DNA of 20,298 nt, taken from GCA-2709075 sp964492555. GTDB taxonomy: Bacteria > Pseudomonadota > Alphaproteobacteria > MPNO01 > UBA2964. Below the pieces are notes generated by a model. That model saw only the letters and a list, made by a program, of their open reading frames with translations. It was not told where the DNA came from and did no database searches. Both the position numbers and the translations under genes were made by a program. This document shows, in pieces, positions 13,819 through 20,298 of this stretch; positions within the stretch are counted from its first letter, which is position 1, and every line of letters begins with the position of its first letter. The stretch covers positions 1-20,298 of the forward strand of contig CAZBKQ010000047.1 in the NCBI GenBank assembly GCA_964492555.1. Direction: 5' to 3'.

Positions 13819-15846
13819 CTACACAAAGAAGCTTGGCAACCAGTCCGGTTCGTACCAAAGCACTGGCACGATTTCATTGAACATGCCGAGCAGGAAGGCG
13901 ACTGTGCCGATCAGATAAAGCACGATGATTTTCCAGCTATATTTACCCCAGAAAACCAGGTAAAGCAGGACGAACAGCACCAGCGTCGGGAACTGACCGA
14001 TCACCATGGTCAGGAAGAAGATGCCGAGCATCCAGCTCATGAAATACATGCTCTTCCAGAAATAGCCGGGATCCACGCCAACAACGTCGGGCGCTGCTGT
14101 TCCGGCCTTCATTGCTTTCAGCCCCTTCCAGTCGGTCAGCAACGCGCCGGCCGCCAAAAGGAAGCCGAGGATGGATACCGAATGCGGGAACAGTTTTGAG
14201 GAGAAAGCCCAAGGGATGGCCTCGTAATAGGTGTAGGCGAAGAGCGCCATCAGGATCGCGGCGATGGGCCACGAAGCCGGTGGACAATCTTTCCCGCCTT
14301 CTTCGGCAACTTGCATAGCGGATTCGATATCTTTGGGCGCGTCCTCTGATCTTGCGGCAGCGGCCTCCCGCTTCTTTCTCCGCTGCTTCCGTACTGTGCT
14401 GACGATCGTCAGCAGAGTGAGGACGATGATAATGATCACGATCGGACGGTAGAAGGAATCCCATCCATGGGTCTGCATGGAGATACCCAGCGATTCTTCC
14501 ATGATCTTGCCGAGCACGAAGCCCAGTACGATGGGGGGTCTTGGCCAGCCTCCCAGCTTCATGAAATAGCCGATAAAGCCAAAGACCAGCAGCACGATCC
14601 AGTTGCCGAGCGTGCCGTTTCCGACCCAGGCACCCATAAAGACGACGATAATAATCGTCGGCACGATAATGTGGCCCTGGATATAGGTGATCTTGGATAC
14701 CTGACTGCCCCAGACCAGCAGGATCGCCGCGCCGGCGACATTCGCTATGACCAAGGTCCAGATCAGGGTGAAGGTGATGTTGAGTTTTTCAGTGAGGATT
14801 TGCGGTCCGGGTTCCAGCCCCTGGATGAAAAAGGCACTCAACAAGATCGCCATTGAGGCGCTGCCCGGAATGGCGAAAGCGATGGTCGGCAGCAATGCAC
14901 CACCTTTCATCGCGTTATTGGCGGCTTCCGGCGCTATTACGCCGCGTACATCGCCCTTGCCGAAATTCTCGTTATTTTTTTCGGATTGCGCCGCATGCCC
15001 GTAGGCGACCCAGTCGACGATGGACCCGCCCAGCCCCGGCAGCATGCCGATATAGACGCCAATTACCGTACAGCGGAGCGCCAGCCACCAATGTTTCGCG
15101 GCATCCTTCATGCCGTTGAGGATACCGCCGGTTTCCACCTCTTCGCGCTTGACGCGCGAAATTGACGTGTTTCTGACGGCAAGTTCGAGCACTTCCGGGA
15201 TGGCGAATAGCCCCAGCACATAGGGGACGATCGGAATTCCTTCCAGCAGGAAATTCTGATCAAACCAGTAACGCCGGACACCACCGAATTCGGCGAACCC
15301 GACCGTTGCAAGGATGAGGCCGAAACAGGCGGCCGCCGTTCCCTTGAAGATCGATTTTCCGCTCAAGGACGCGACCATGGTCAGGCCGAGCACCGCGAGG
15401 GCGAAAAATTCCGGTTCGGAGAACGACAGAATAAGCGGACGGACGATGGGGATCGACAAAGCGAGGAAAATGGCCCCGAGTACACCGCCGCACATTGAAA
15501 CCGTATAGGCGGCACCGAGGGCGCGCGAGGCTTCGCCCTTTTGCGCCATGGGGTAGCCGTCAAGGATAGTCGCCTGCGACGCCGCGGTTCCGGGTATGCC
15601 GAGGAGGACCGAGGCCAGTGTGTCCGCTGTTGTGGTCACCGCGTACATGCCGAGGATAAAGGCGAAGGCGATTTGCGGTTCCATCCCGAAGGTAAAGGGC
15701 AGGATGATCGCCATCCCGACAAGTCCACCAAGACCCGGCACCGCGCCGAAGAACATACCGATTGCGACACCCAGCAGCATATAGCCCGGCGCCGGCCACA
15801 CCAGAACGAGCCTCAGCCCGTCAAGCGCCGCTTCCATAAAGGTCAT
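13819..15846 (-). CDS. tctA: TctA-TctB fused tripartite tricarboxylate transporter permease
   Basis: A 675-residue membrane protein, longer than TctA alone (about 500). Residues 1-485 are TctA: repeated PGLGG motifs at 37-41 and 270-274, GIPGTAASQATILDGYP (83-99) and its second-half echo AIPGSASMAILLSAFF (325-340). A highly charged linker (about 486-520, KQRRKKREAAAARSED) follows. A C-terminal four-helix domain (about 524-665) then looks like TctB, for example FLLAAGALLTDWKG and the terminal YLIGTVAFLLGMF. TctA is the large and TctB the small permease subunit of the ion-driven TTT transporter; no separate tctB gene is present. The binding-protein gene lies just upstream on the same strand. 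The ribosome site before ATG 15844-15846 is weak. The substrate is a carboxylic acid of unknown identity. Confidence 0.85.
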   Translation of the reverse strand: MTFMEAALDGLRLVLVWPAPGYMLLGVAIGMFFGAVPGLGGLVGMAIILPFTFGMEPQIAFAFILGMYAVTTTADTLASVLLGIPGTAASQATILDGYPMAQKGEASRALGAAYTVSMCGGVLGAIFLALSIPIVRPLILSFSEPEFFALAVLGLTMVASLSGKSIFKGTAAACFGLILATVGFAEFGGVRRYWFDQNFLLEGIPIVPYVLGLFAIPEVLELAVRNTSISRVKREEVETGGILNGMKDAAKHWWLALRCTVIGVYIGMLPGLGGSIVDWVAYGHAAQSEKNNENFGKGDVRGVIAPEAANNAMKGGALLPTIAFAIPGSASMAILLSAFFIQGLEPGPQILTEKLNITFTLIWTLVIANVAGAAILLVWGSQVSKITYIQGHIIVPTIIIVVFMGAWVGNGTLGNWIVLLVFGFIGYFMKLGGWPRPPIVLGFVLGKIMEESLGISMQTHGWDSFYRPIVIIIIVLTLLTIVSTVRKQRRKKREAAAARSEDAPKDIESAMQVAEEGGKDCPPASWPIAAILMALFAYTYYEAIPWAFSSKLFPHSVSILGFLLAAGALLTDWKGLKAMKAGTAAPDVVGVDPGYFWKSMYFMSWMLGIFFLTMVIGQFPTLVLFVLLYLVFWGKYSWKIIVLYLIGTVAFLLGMFNEIVPVLWYEPDWLPSFFV

Positions 15847-15880
15847 GGCGGTCTACCCCAGAAAAGATTTAGAGAGAGCA

Positions 15881-15905
15881 GGGGGCGTCCCGATGAGACG
15901 CCCCC
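15881..15905 (-). promoter_or_regulatory. Intercistronic hairpin between tctC-like and tctA-like genes
   Basis: GGGGGCGTC (15881-15889), 7-base loop, GACGCCCCC (15897-15905): a perfect, very GC-rich 9-bp stem in the 84-base spacer. On the minus transcript it is followed by TGCTCTCTCTAAATC rather than a U-tract, so it is not a standard terminator. Such stems after a binding-protein gene often protect its mRNA and reduce permease expression; that role is inferred. Confidence 0.6.
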
Positions 15906-15930
15906 ATACCTGTCAGTTTACGCCGGCGGA

Positions 15931-16803
15931 TTAACCCTTGGCGGCGTTCGCGTAGTCGAGCAGGAATTTCTGCAAATCGGCCGGCACGTTGACCAGCGTC
16001 TTGACGTATTCCTGCGCATCCTTTCCGGATTTTCCGACAAATTCGCTGGCATTGACCTTTTTGTATTCGGCCAGGAATTCCTTGTCCTTGACGGTTTTGT
16101 CCCAGGCAGCGCGCATGATATCGACTGCCTGTTTGGTTGTCCCCTTCTTGAAGACAAGAATGCGCAGCATTTCACGCGTGCCGCCAATGGTCCGGAGTGC
16201 GTTCCAGATCATCTTGGGCGGGCGTTTGCCCTTGCCGAACTTGTGTTCATAGACTTCCTGCAGGGACGGGATGTCCTTGGCGACAGATGGCGAATGCAGA
16301 ACCGAATTATTCGGCCCCGGTGTGCCGATATGCCACATCGGGATCGAAATGCCCGGCTTGATCAGCTGCTTATGCACGCGGCCATAGAAGCCCGCGAGAG
16401 AATCAGCCGTGCAATCCAGTTCATTTTTCAGGATCGCCGCGCGGATCTGGCCGCCCGACTTGTAGCCGGTGACGTGCTTCAGCGGAATCTGCAGTGCGTC
16501 AAAGAAGAGACGGGTGCGGAGATCCTTGGAGCTCGTCGGGCCGTGACCGCCGGTGCGGATCGGGTGCTTGGTGTCAACCAGNNNNNNNNNNNNNNNNNNN
16601 NNNNNNNNNNNNNNNNNNNNNNNNNNNNNNNNNNNNNNNNNNNNNNNNNNNNNNNNNNNNNNNNNNNNNNNNNNNNNNNNNTAATTGATGATGATATTGA
16701 CCCGCTTGCCCTTGTAAAACTGGGCGTCTGCGGGAACAGCCAGACCGAACGCGGCAATCGCGCCGGCCAGAACTGCAAAGCTCGAAGATTTCAAGAACTT
16801 CAT
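15931..16803 (-). CDS. tctC: TctC/Bug-type tripartite tricarboxylate transporter substrate-binding protein (gap inside)
   Basis: It begins with a clear signal peptide (MKFLKSSSFAVLAGA, cleavage after ADA at 25-27) and then QFYKGKRVNIIIN, the usual start of the mature TTT binding protein. After the gap come GGHGPTSSKDLRTRLFFDAL and HVTGYKSGGQIRAAILKNELD, which correspond to the second half of lobe 1 and the hinge of this family. It captures the substrate in the periplasm for the TctAB permease. The 100-N gap (16582-16681) replaces the ligand-loop region. Family members usually have about 110 residues there, so roughly 330 bases may really be missing. The flanks happen to be in frame. The ATG at 16801-16803 has GGGAGG 9 bases upstream. 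Confidence 0.85.
   Translation of the reverse strand: MKFLKSSSFAVLAGAIAAFGLAVPADAQFYKGKRVNIIINXXXXXXXXXXXXXXXXXXXXXXXXXXXXXXXXXXLVDTKHPIRTGGHGPTSSKDLRTRLFFDALQIPLKHVTGYKSGGQIRAAILKNELDCTADSLAGFYGRVHKQLIKPGISIPMWHIGTPGPNNSVLHSPSVAKDIPSLQEVYEHKFGKGKRPPKMIWNALRTIGGTREMLRILVFKKGTTKQAVDIMRAAWDKTVKDKEFLAEYKKVNASEFVGKSGKDAQEYVKTLVNVPADLQKFLLDYANAAKG
16582..16681. other. Scaffold gap of 100 N within the tctC-like gene
   Basis: Exactly 100 N. Unlike the gap in pstB, the flanking sequences share no overlap. Comparison with usual family length suggests a larger true deletion than 100 bases. Confidence 0.95.
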
Positions 16804-16838
16804 TGAGCGAACCTCCCTTTGCTCTCTGTTGCCTCTTT

Positions 16839-16861
16839 ACCGCCCCGCTAACCGGCGCGGT
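16839..16861 (-). other. Imperfect hairpin in the leader of the tctC-like gene
   Basis: ACCGC and GCGGT arms with an inner CCG/CGG pair block, one mismatch and a 5-base loop, in the 177-base spacer between the VOC gene and the binding-protein gene. No U-tract follows on the minus strand. It could end the VOC transcript with Rho help or sit in the tct leader. Apart from this and a weak CCGCCA/TGGCGG stem at 16873-16894, I see nothing else in this spacer. Confidence 0.3.
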
Positions 16862-16980
16862 TTGTTCTTATTCCGCCAGGATTTTTTGTGGCGGCGTTAT
16901 TAATGAAAAAAGGCTACGTCATGGATTGGGGCCATGCAAGGGCCGTTTGCAACCTCATTTCATCAGATGGCGGCGCAATC

Positions 16981-17886
16981 CTAGAATACGACTTCCGGTG
17001 CTGCCGGATCGCCATGCATGCATTGACGCATCAAAGGCGACGGCGCGCCGGCCGTGCCCCACATATCGTTTTTCTTGCGTCGCTCCGCCCATTCTTCGGG
17101 TGTGCCGGTCTTGTAGCTGTCATCCACCTGCTCGACCTCTGCCGTGTATTCGACAACCAGCCCGTTCGGTTCGCGGAAATATGAAAAGATATTATTGCCG
17201 GGACCATGTCGTCCGACGCCCCAGTCAATCTCAAACCCCTTGTGCCGCATCCGGCCGACACCGGCCATCAACGAATCGAAATCGGGCATCTCAAAGGCGG
17301 TGTGGTTGAGACACGGCCCGCTTGCCTTGGCTATCGCAATACTGTGGTGATCGGGGTTGCAACGGATGAAATGCATGATGTCGGTCCGGTCGCTCACCTT
17401 GAATCCCAGCGCGTCGCAAAACCACTCGGACTGTTCCGGCACCTTCGCGGAATTGAGCACGACATGGCTTAGCTTGAACGGGCGGTCATCCGCCATCGAC
17501 GCATCACCATGTTGTTCGACATCCGAGCTGATGCCGTATTCAATCCCGTCCGGATCGTGAAAGGAAAAACCGTAGCCGCCGCCCGGGGTCGTCAGGCTGG
17601 CGGGAGCACCCGCAATATCGATCCCCAGCCCGGACAGCCGGTTGTGGATTGCATCCACCGCGCCCTTGTCGGCGGCGGCGAAATTGACCTTCTTCACGCC
17701 GGCCTTCGCGCCGTCATGAAGAACGACACAATGATGTTCCGCGCCCGTCGCCCGGAAATAATGCGCGTCATCTTCCCGCGCCACCAGCGCTATTTTCCAG
17801 CACTCTTCATAGAACCGCGCGGTTCTTTTGAGATCGGGAACCGTAAATTCGATACTGCGTAATCCGTTGACGGCGGCGACGGCCAT
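16981..17886 (-). CDS. Type I extradiol dioxygenase-like VOC family protein
   Basis: A 301-residue two-domain vicinal-oxygen-chelate protein, the size and plan of type I extradiol ring-cleaving dioxygenases. The C-terminal domain carries the Fe(II) triad H141 (KLSHVVLNS), H195 (LNHTAFEM) and E246 (GLVVEYTAE). Second-sphere residues fit H180 and Y236, with spacings equal to those of BphC (H146, H210, E260, H195, Y250). The N-terminal domain is a degenerate copy, as usual. The expected reaction is meta-cleavage of a catechol-type substrate by O2 in the cytoplasm. The start ATG 17884-17886 has GGGAGA upstream. It is divergent from the FAH-family gene and 177 bases upstream of tctC on the same strand, so it may be co-transcribed with the transporter. 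Confidence 0.85.
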   Translation of the reverse strand: MAVAAVNGLRSIEFTVPDLKRTARFYEECWKIALVAREDDAHYFRATGAEHHCVVLHDGAKAGVKKVNFAAADKGAVDAIHNRLSGLGIDIAGAPASLTTPGGGYGFSFHDPDGIEYGISSDVEQHGDASMADDRPFKLSHVVLNSAKVPEQSEWFCDALGFKVSDRTDIMHFIRCNPDHHSIAIAKASGPCLNHTAFEMPDFDSLMAGVGRMRHKGFEIDWGVGRHGPGNNIFSYFREPNGLVVEYTAEVEQVDDSYKTGTPEEWAERRKKNDMWGTAGAPSPLMRQCMHGDPAAPEVVF

Positions 17887-17980
17887 GGTTTTCTCCCTGA
17901 ATAAAATTCCCTTTCGGTCATGCTAGGGTGCGATGCCCGTGTTTCCAAGACCGTCCTGGATTTTCCGCCAAAAGATTTTG

Positions 17981-18008
17981 CGGTACCATCCCGGACGCTG
18001 CCGTACCG
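17981..18008. promoter_or_regulatory. Inverted repeat in the VOC/FAH divergent region, candidate operator
   Basis: CGGTAC (17981-17986) and GTACCG (18003-18008) form perfect 6-bp arms, 22 bp centre to centre, in the middle of the 170-base spacer between two divergent start codons. A dimeric regulator could bind there and control both genes. A TAGAAT -10-like hexamer (18012-18017) toward the FAH gene has no good -35 partner. No regulator gene is nearby. Confidence 0.35.
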
Positions 18009-18056
18009 GCATAGAATATTAATGAACAACAAGCAGTTTTTCGAAAGGGAGAAGAG

Positions 18057-18929
18057 ATGAAGCTCTGCCGCTATAACGACGACCGCCTCGGTGTGGTGAT
18101 CAATGAAATGATTCACGACGTCACCGATATCCAGAATGATGTCCGTTCTCAGGCGCGCTACGACATGAAGGGCGATCCGGTTATCGCGGCGCTCGACGAT
18201 ATTCGCGGCCGGCTGGAAGAAGCCGCCGGTAAGGTGGCGGGTGTGCCGCGCGCCGATGTGGCATTGCTGCCGCCGGTCGCGCGTCCGGGAAAGATCATGG
18301 CCGCGCCGATCAATTACCAGGCCCATATCGAGGAAATGGCCGCCCAGCCCCATGTGACGGGTGAGACCCATGGGGCAAAACGGCCTTCGGGGATTCAGAA
18401 CCAGGGGATTTTTCTGAAATCCAATACCGCCGTTATCGGCGAAAGCGAAGGCGTCGCCATCCGCTTCCCCGACCGGCGCAACGACCATGAAGTCGAATTC
18501 GTTCTGGTGATCGGTAAGCAGGGCAGCCGGGTCAGCCAGGCGGACGCCATGGATTACATCGCCGGGTATACGTTGGGACTCGATATGACCGTGCGCGGGA
18601 TTGAGGACCGGTCTTTCCGGAAATCCTGTGATGGCTATGCGCCGCTGGGCCCGTATTTCGTCACAAAGGACGAAATTCCCGATCCCAATAGCGTGCCGTT
18701 CACCGTGCATCTGAATGGCAAGCTGCAGCAGGACGCGCACACCAAGGATCTTATTTTCAATACACAGCGCCTGATCGAATTCGCCTCAGAGTTCTATACG
18801 ATCTATCCGGGCGACGTGCTGTTTACCGGCTCGCCGCCAGGTGTGTCGGAAGTCAAGCCGGGCGACGAGATGCATTGCGCTTGCGACTATATCGGCGAGA
18901 TGAAGGTCAAGGTCCGCGAAGCGGAGTAA
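18057..18929 (+). CDS. Fumarylacetoacetate hydrolase (FAH) family protein
   Basis: A 290-residue member of the FAH superfamily. Metal ligands are E145 and E147 in DHEVEFVLVIGK (143-154) and D176 in GYTLGLDMTVRG (170-181). K189 in RSFRKSCDGYAPLGPY and the C-terminal TGSPPGV match the active-site lid. Members include fumarylpyruvate and acylpyruvate hydrolases, 2-hydroxyhepta-2,4-diene-1,7-dioate isomerase and oxalocrotonate decarboxylases, that is, enzymes acting on ring-cleavage products. Position beside an extradiol dioxygenase supports a meta-pathway role. ATG 18057 has AAAGGGAGAAG upstream. It is the first gene of a three-gene plus-strand set, 8 bases before the MDR gene. Confidence 0.9.
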   Translation: MKLCRYNDDRLGVVINEMIHDVTDIQNDVRSQARYDMKGDPVIAALDDIRGRLEEAAGKVAGVPRADVALLPPVARPGKIMAAPINYQAHIEEMAAQPHVTGETHGAKRPSGIQNQGIFLKSNTAVIGESEGVAIRFPDRRNDHEVEFVLVIGKQGSRVSQADAMDYIAGYTLGLDMTVRGIEDRSFRKSCDGYAPLGPYFVTKDEIPDPNSVPFTVHLNGKLQQDAHTKDLIFNTQRLIEFASEFYTIYPGDVLFTGSPPGVSEVKPGDEMHCACDYIGEMKVKVREAE

Positions 18930-18937
18930 GAAGACCT

Positions 18938-19984
18938 GTGAAAGCCGCCATCTATGACGCGTTCGGGCCGCCGGATGTTCTGCAATACCGGGACATTCCG
19001 GATCCCGAACCCGGCCCCGGCGAGATCCTCGTCAAGGTGCATGCCGTTACCGTCAACCGGGTGCTTGATTGCGCGGTGCGGGCCGGGGAACAGACCCGTC
19101 GCAATGTAAAGCCGCCTCATGTCGGCGGGGTCGATCCCGCCGGCGTCGTTGTCGGGCTCGGCGACGGCGTAACTGGACCCGCCATCGGGACCCGGGTCGC
19201 GTGTCTTTCCCGGGTGCCGTGCCTGGCGTGTGACGCTTGTGCCGCGGGAAATTTCGAAGGGTGCGGCCATTCGGTAATGCTCGGGGTCGGCTGTTATGGT
19301 GGTGATGCGGAACTGGTGAAGGTACCCGCTTCAATCGCGGTGCCGATCCCCGACAATCTCGATTTCGCGGAAGCTGCGGCGGTCCTGCGCCACGGACCGA
19401 CCGCGCATAATCTGTTGTTCGACACAGGCGGGCTTAAAGCGGGCGAACGGGTCCTTGTCATGGGGGCCGCCGGCGGGCTCGGGCTGACGGGCATTCAGGT
19501 GGCCAAGGCGGCTGGCGCTTATGTCATCTGTACCGCGGGCGCGCCCGAGCGGGTTGCGGTCGGGATGGAATACGGCGCGGATTTCGGCGTCGACTATACG
19601 GCGGAGGATCTGACCGAGGCCGTCATGACCCATACGACCGGCGACGGCGTCAATCTGGTGTTCGAGAATATTTCAAACCCGAACACCTGGCCCAAGGCAT
19701 TTGCGTGCCTGCAAAAGTTCGGCCGGCTGGTGACGGCGGGCGCGCATGGCGGTGGCAAGGTGGAACTCGATTGCGGCATTCTCTATCACCGCAATTTGCG
19801 TATTTACGGGGCCACCGGGAATACGGATAGAAATGTCGAGGACACGCTGAAGCTCGCTGCGGAAGGGAAGCTGCGCGGCAAAATCGAGAAGGTGTATCCG
19901 CTCAGTGAAGCGGCGGAAGCTCATCGCCATATGGAAGCCGGCGTGCCGCTCGGCAAGATCGTTCTTGATCCGACGCTGGGTTGA
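18938..19984 (+). CDS. MDR family alcohol dehydrogenase/quinone reductase-like protein
   Basis: A 348-residue medium-chain dehydrogenase/reductase starting at GTG 18938 (KAAIYDAFGPPDVLQ), 8 bases after the FAH stop; upstream in-frame starts would lie inside the FAH gene. The nucleotide motif is GAAGGLG (176-182). Four cysteines, C95, C98, C101 and C109, form the structural zinc lobe, but the usual catalytic-zinc Cys and His are not there (VTVNRVLD at 38-44, GGVDPAG at 63-69). It thus mixes ADH-like structural zinc with a quinone-reductase-like active site. It probably reduces an enone, quinone or aldehyde with NAD(P)H; the substrate is unknown. The rhodanese gene starts one base after its stop, so the three genes form one operon. 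Confidence 0.85.
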   Translation: MKAAIYDAFGPPDVLQYRDIPDPEPGPGEILVKVHAVTVNRVLDCAVRAGEQTRRNVKPPHVGGVDPAGVVVGLGDGVTGPAIGTRVACLSRVPCLACDACAAGNFEGCGHSVMLGVGCYGGDAELVKVPASIAVPIPDNLDFAEAAAVLRHGPTAHNLLFDTGGLKAGERVLVMGAAGGLGLTGIQVAKAAGAYVICTAGAPERVAVGMEYGADFGVDYTAEDLTEAVMTHTTGDGVNLVFENISNPNTWPKAFACLQKFGRLVTAGAHGGGKVELDCGILYHRNLRIYGATGNTDRNVEDTLKLAAEGKLRGKIEKVYPLSEAAEAHRHMEAGVPLGKIVLDPTLG

Positions 19985-19985
19985 G

Positions 19986-20298
19986 ATGCGGCGGCTTTCC
20001 GTCCTTTTTGTCCTCTGTTTCTTTTGGCCGCAATTGGCGGCCGCCCAAGCCGGCTTTATTTCGGTGGAGGACGCTTACAAGCAGACAAAGGCCGGTGAGG
20101 TCATGCTGATCGATGTGCGATCCGTCAGGGAGTGGCGTAAGACCGGACTTCCCGCCGGCGGTCACGCCATTACCATTCACAACAGGAAGGGTATCCAGGG
20201 ATTCGTCGATGAGGTTCTGGCCGCGACCAAGGGTGATCGAACCCGGAAAATCGCCCTGATCTGCGCTTCGGGCGTGCGGTCGACCGTCGCGGCGAAGG
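19986..20298 (+). CDS. Exported rhodanese-like domain protein, truncated by window end
   Basis: The first 104 codons are visible; the gene continues past the right edge. A hydrophobic leader (about 5-20) ends in AAAQA, so it is probably exported. The rhodanese fold features are LIDVRSVREW (41-50), a GGHAITI segment in place of the common GHIPGA, and the active-site loop CASGVRS (93-99) with catalytic C93 and R98. Rhodaneses transfer sulfane sulfur; exported single-domain forms are also linked to redox or PQQ-dependent alcohol oxidation clusters. ATG 19986 lies one base after the MDR stop, so translation is likely coupled. The specific role is unknown. Confidence 0.85.
   Translation, partial: MRRLSVLFVLCFFWPQLAAAQAGFISVEDAYKQTKAGEVMLIDVRSVREWRKTGLPAGGHAITIHNRKGIQGFVDEVLAATKGDRTRKIALICASGVRSTVAAK

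Noticed and set aside
15541..16806. A long plus-strand frame across tctA and tctC.
   Set aside because: It runs through the N gap and both well-supported minus-strand genes; it is an antisense artefact.
16888..17184. A short plus-strand ORF with ATG starts before the VOC 3' end.
   Set aside because: It lies mostly antisense to the VOC gene, has no convincing ribosome site and no recognisable product.
1..20298. CRISPR arrays, tRNA or rRNA genes, insertion sequences, phage or toxin-antitoxin genes.
   Set aside because: I found no repeat-spacer pattern, cloverleaf, rRNA-like stretch, transposase or terminal inverted repeats in the window.

Overview
The window looks like a piece of a draft or metagenome-assembled alphaproteobacterial chromosome. 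That placement is an inference from protein family content (TTT-type tricarboxylate transporter, UbiD, MmgE/PrpD and FAH proteins), a fairly high G+C and mixed ATG/GTG/TTG starts. It holds two 100-N scaffold gaps. One is flanked on both sides by the same 55 bases and is almost certainly an assembly artefact that breaks a pstB gene.

Layout. (1) 1-3748, minus strand: the first 20 codons of prfC (release factor 3), an exported metal-dependent amidohydrolase, an exported c-type cytochrome, an HpaB-type flavin hydroxylase and a cyclase/kynurenine-formamidase family hydrolase. (2) 3835-5187, plus: an MmgE/PrpD protein that meets the next gene end to end with no spacer. (3) 5188-7615, minus: a tight three-gene set of Rid-family protein, ornithine cyclodeaminase/mu-crystallin family protein and a 4,5-dihydroxyphthalate-decarboxylase-like (periplasmic-binding fold) protein. 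(4) 7664-8068, plus: a small cupin. (5) 8072-9185, minus: a lone PstB ATPase with a 52-codon ORF overlapping its end. (6) 9315-12819, minus: UbiD decarboxylase, EutA-like reactivase and a second small cupin. (7) 13007-13750, plus: an SDR oxidoreductase with a good promoter and a bidirectional terminator. (8) 13819-17886, minus: an extradiol-dioxygenase-like VOC protein, a TctC-type binding protein (interrupted by a gap) and a fused TctA-TctB permease. (9) 18057-20298, plus: FAH-family hydrolase, an MDR quinone-reductase-like dehydrogenase and an exported rhodanese cut by the window end.

Most of the genes fit uptake and breakdown of an organic acid, probably aromatic: uptake (Tct), hydroxylation (HpaB), decarboxylation (UbiD, Pht5-like), ring opening (extradiol dioxygenase), cleavage of the ring-opened product (FAH), and side steps by SDR, MDR, Rid, OCD, cyclase and PrpD-like enzymes. 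No substrate can be read from the sequence, and no transcription regulator, flavin reductase, UbiX or cobalamin enzyme lies in the window. The least expected items are an EutA homologue without EutB/EutC between a UbiD and a cupin gene, an orphan pstB with an overlapping micro-ORF, and the TctA-TctB fusion.
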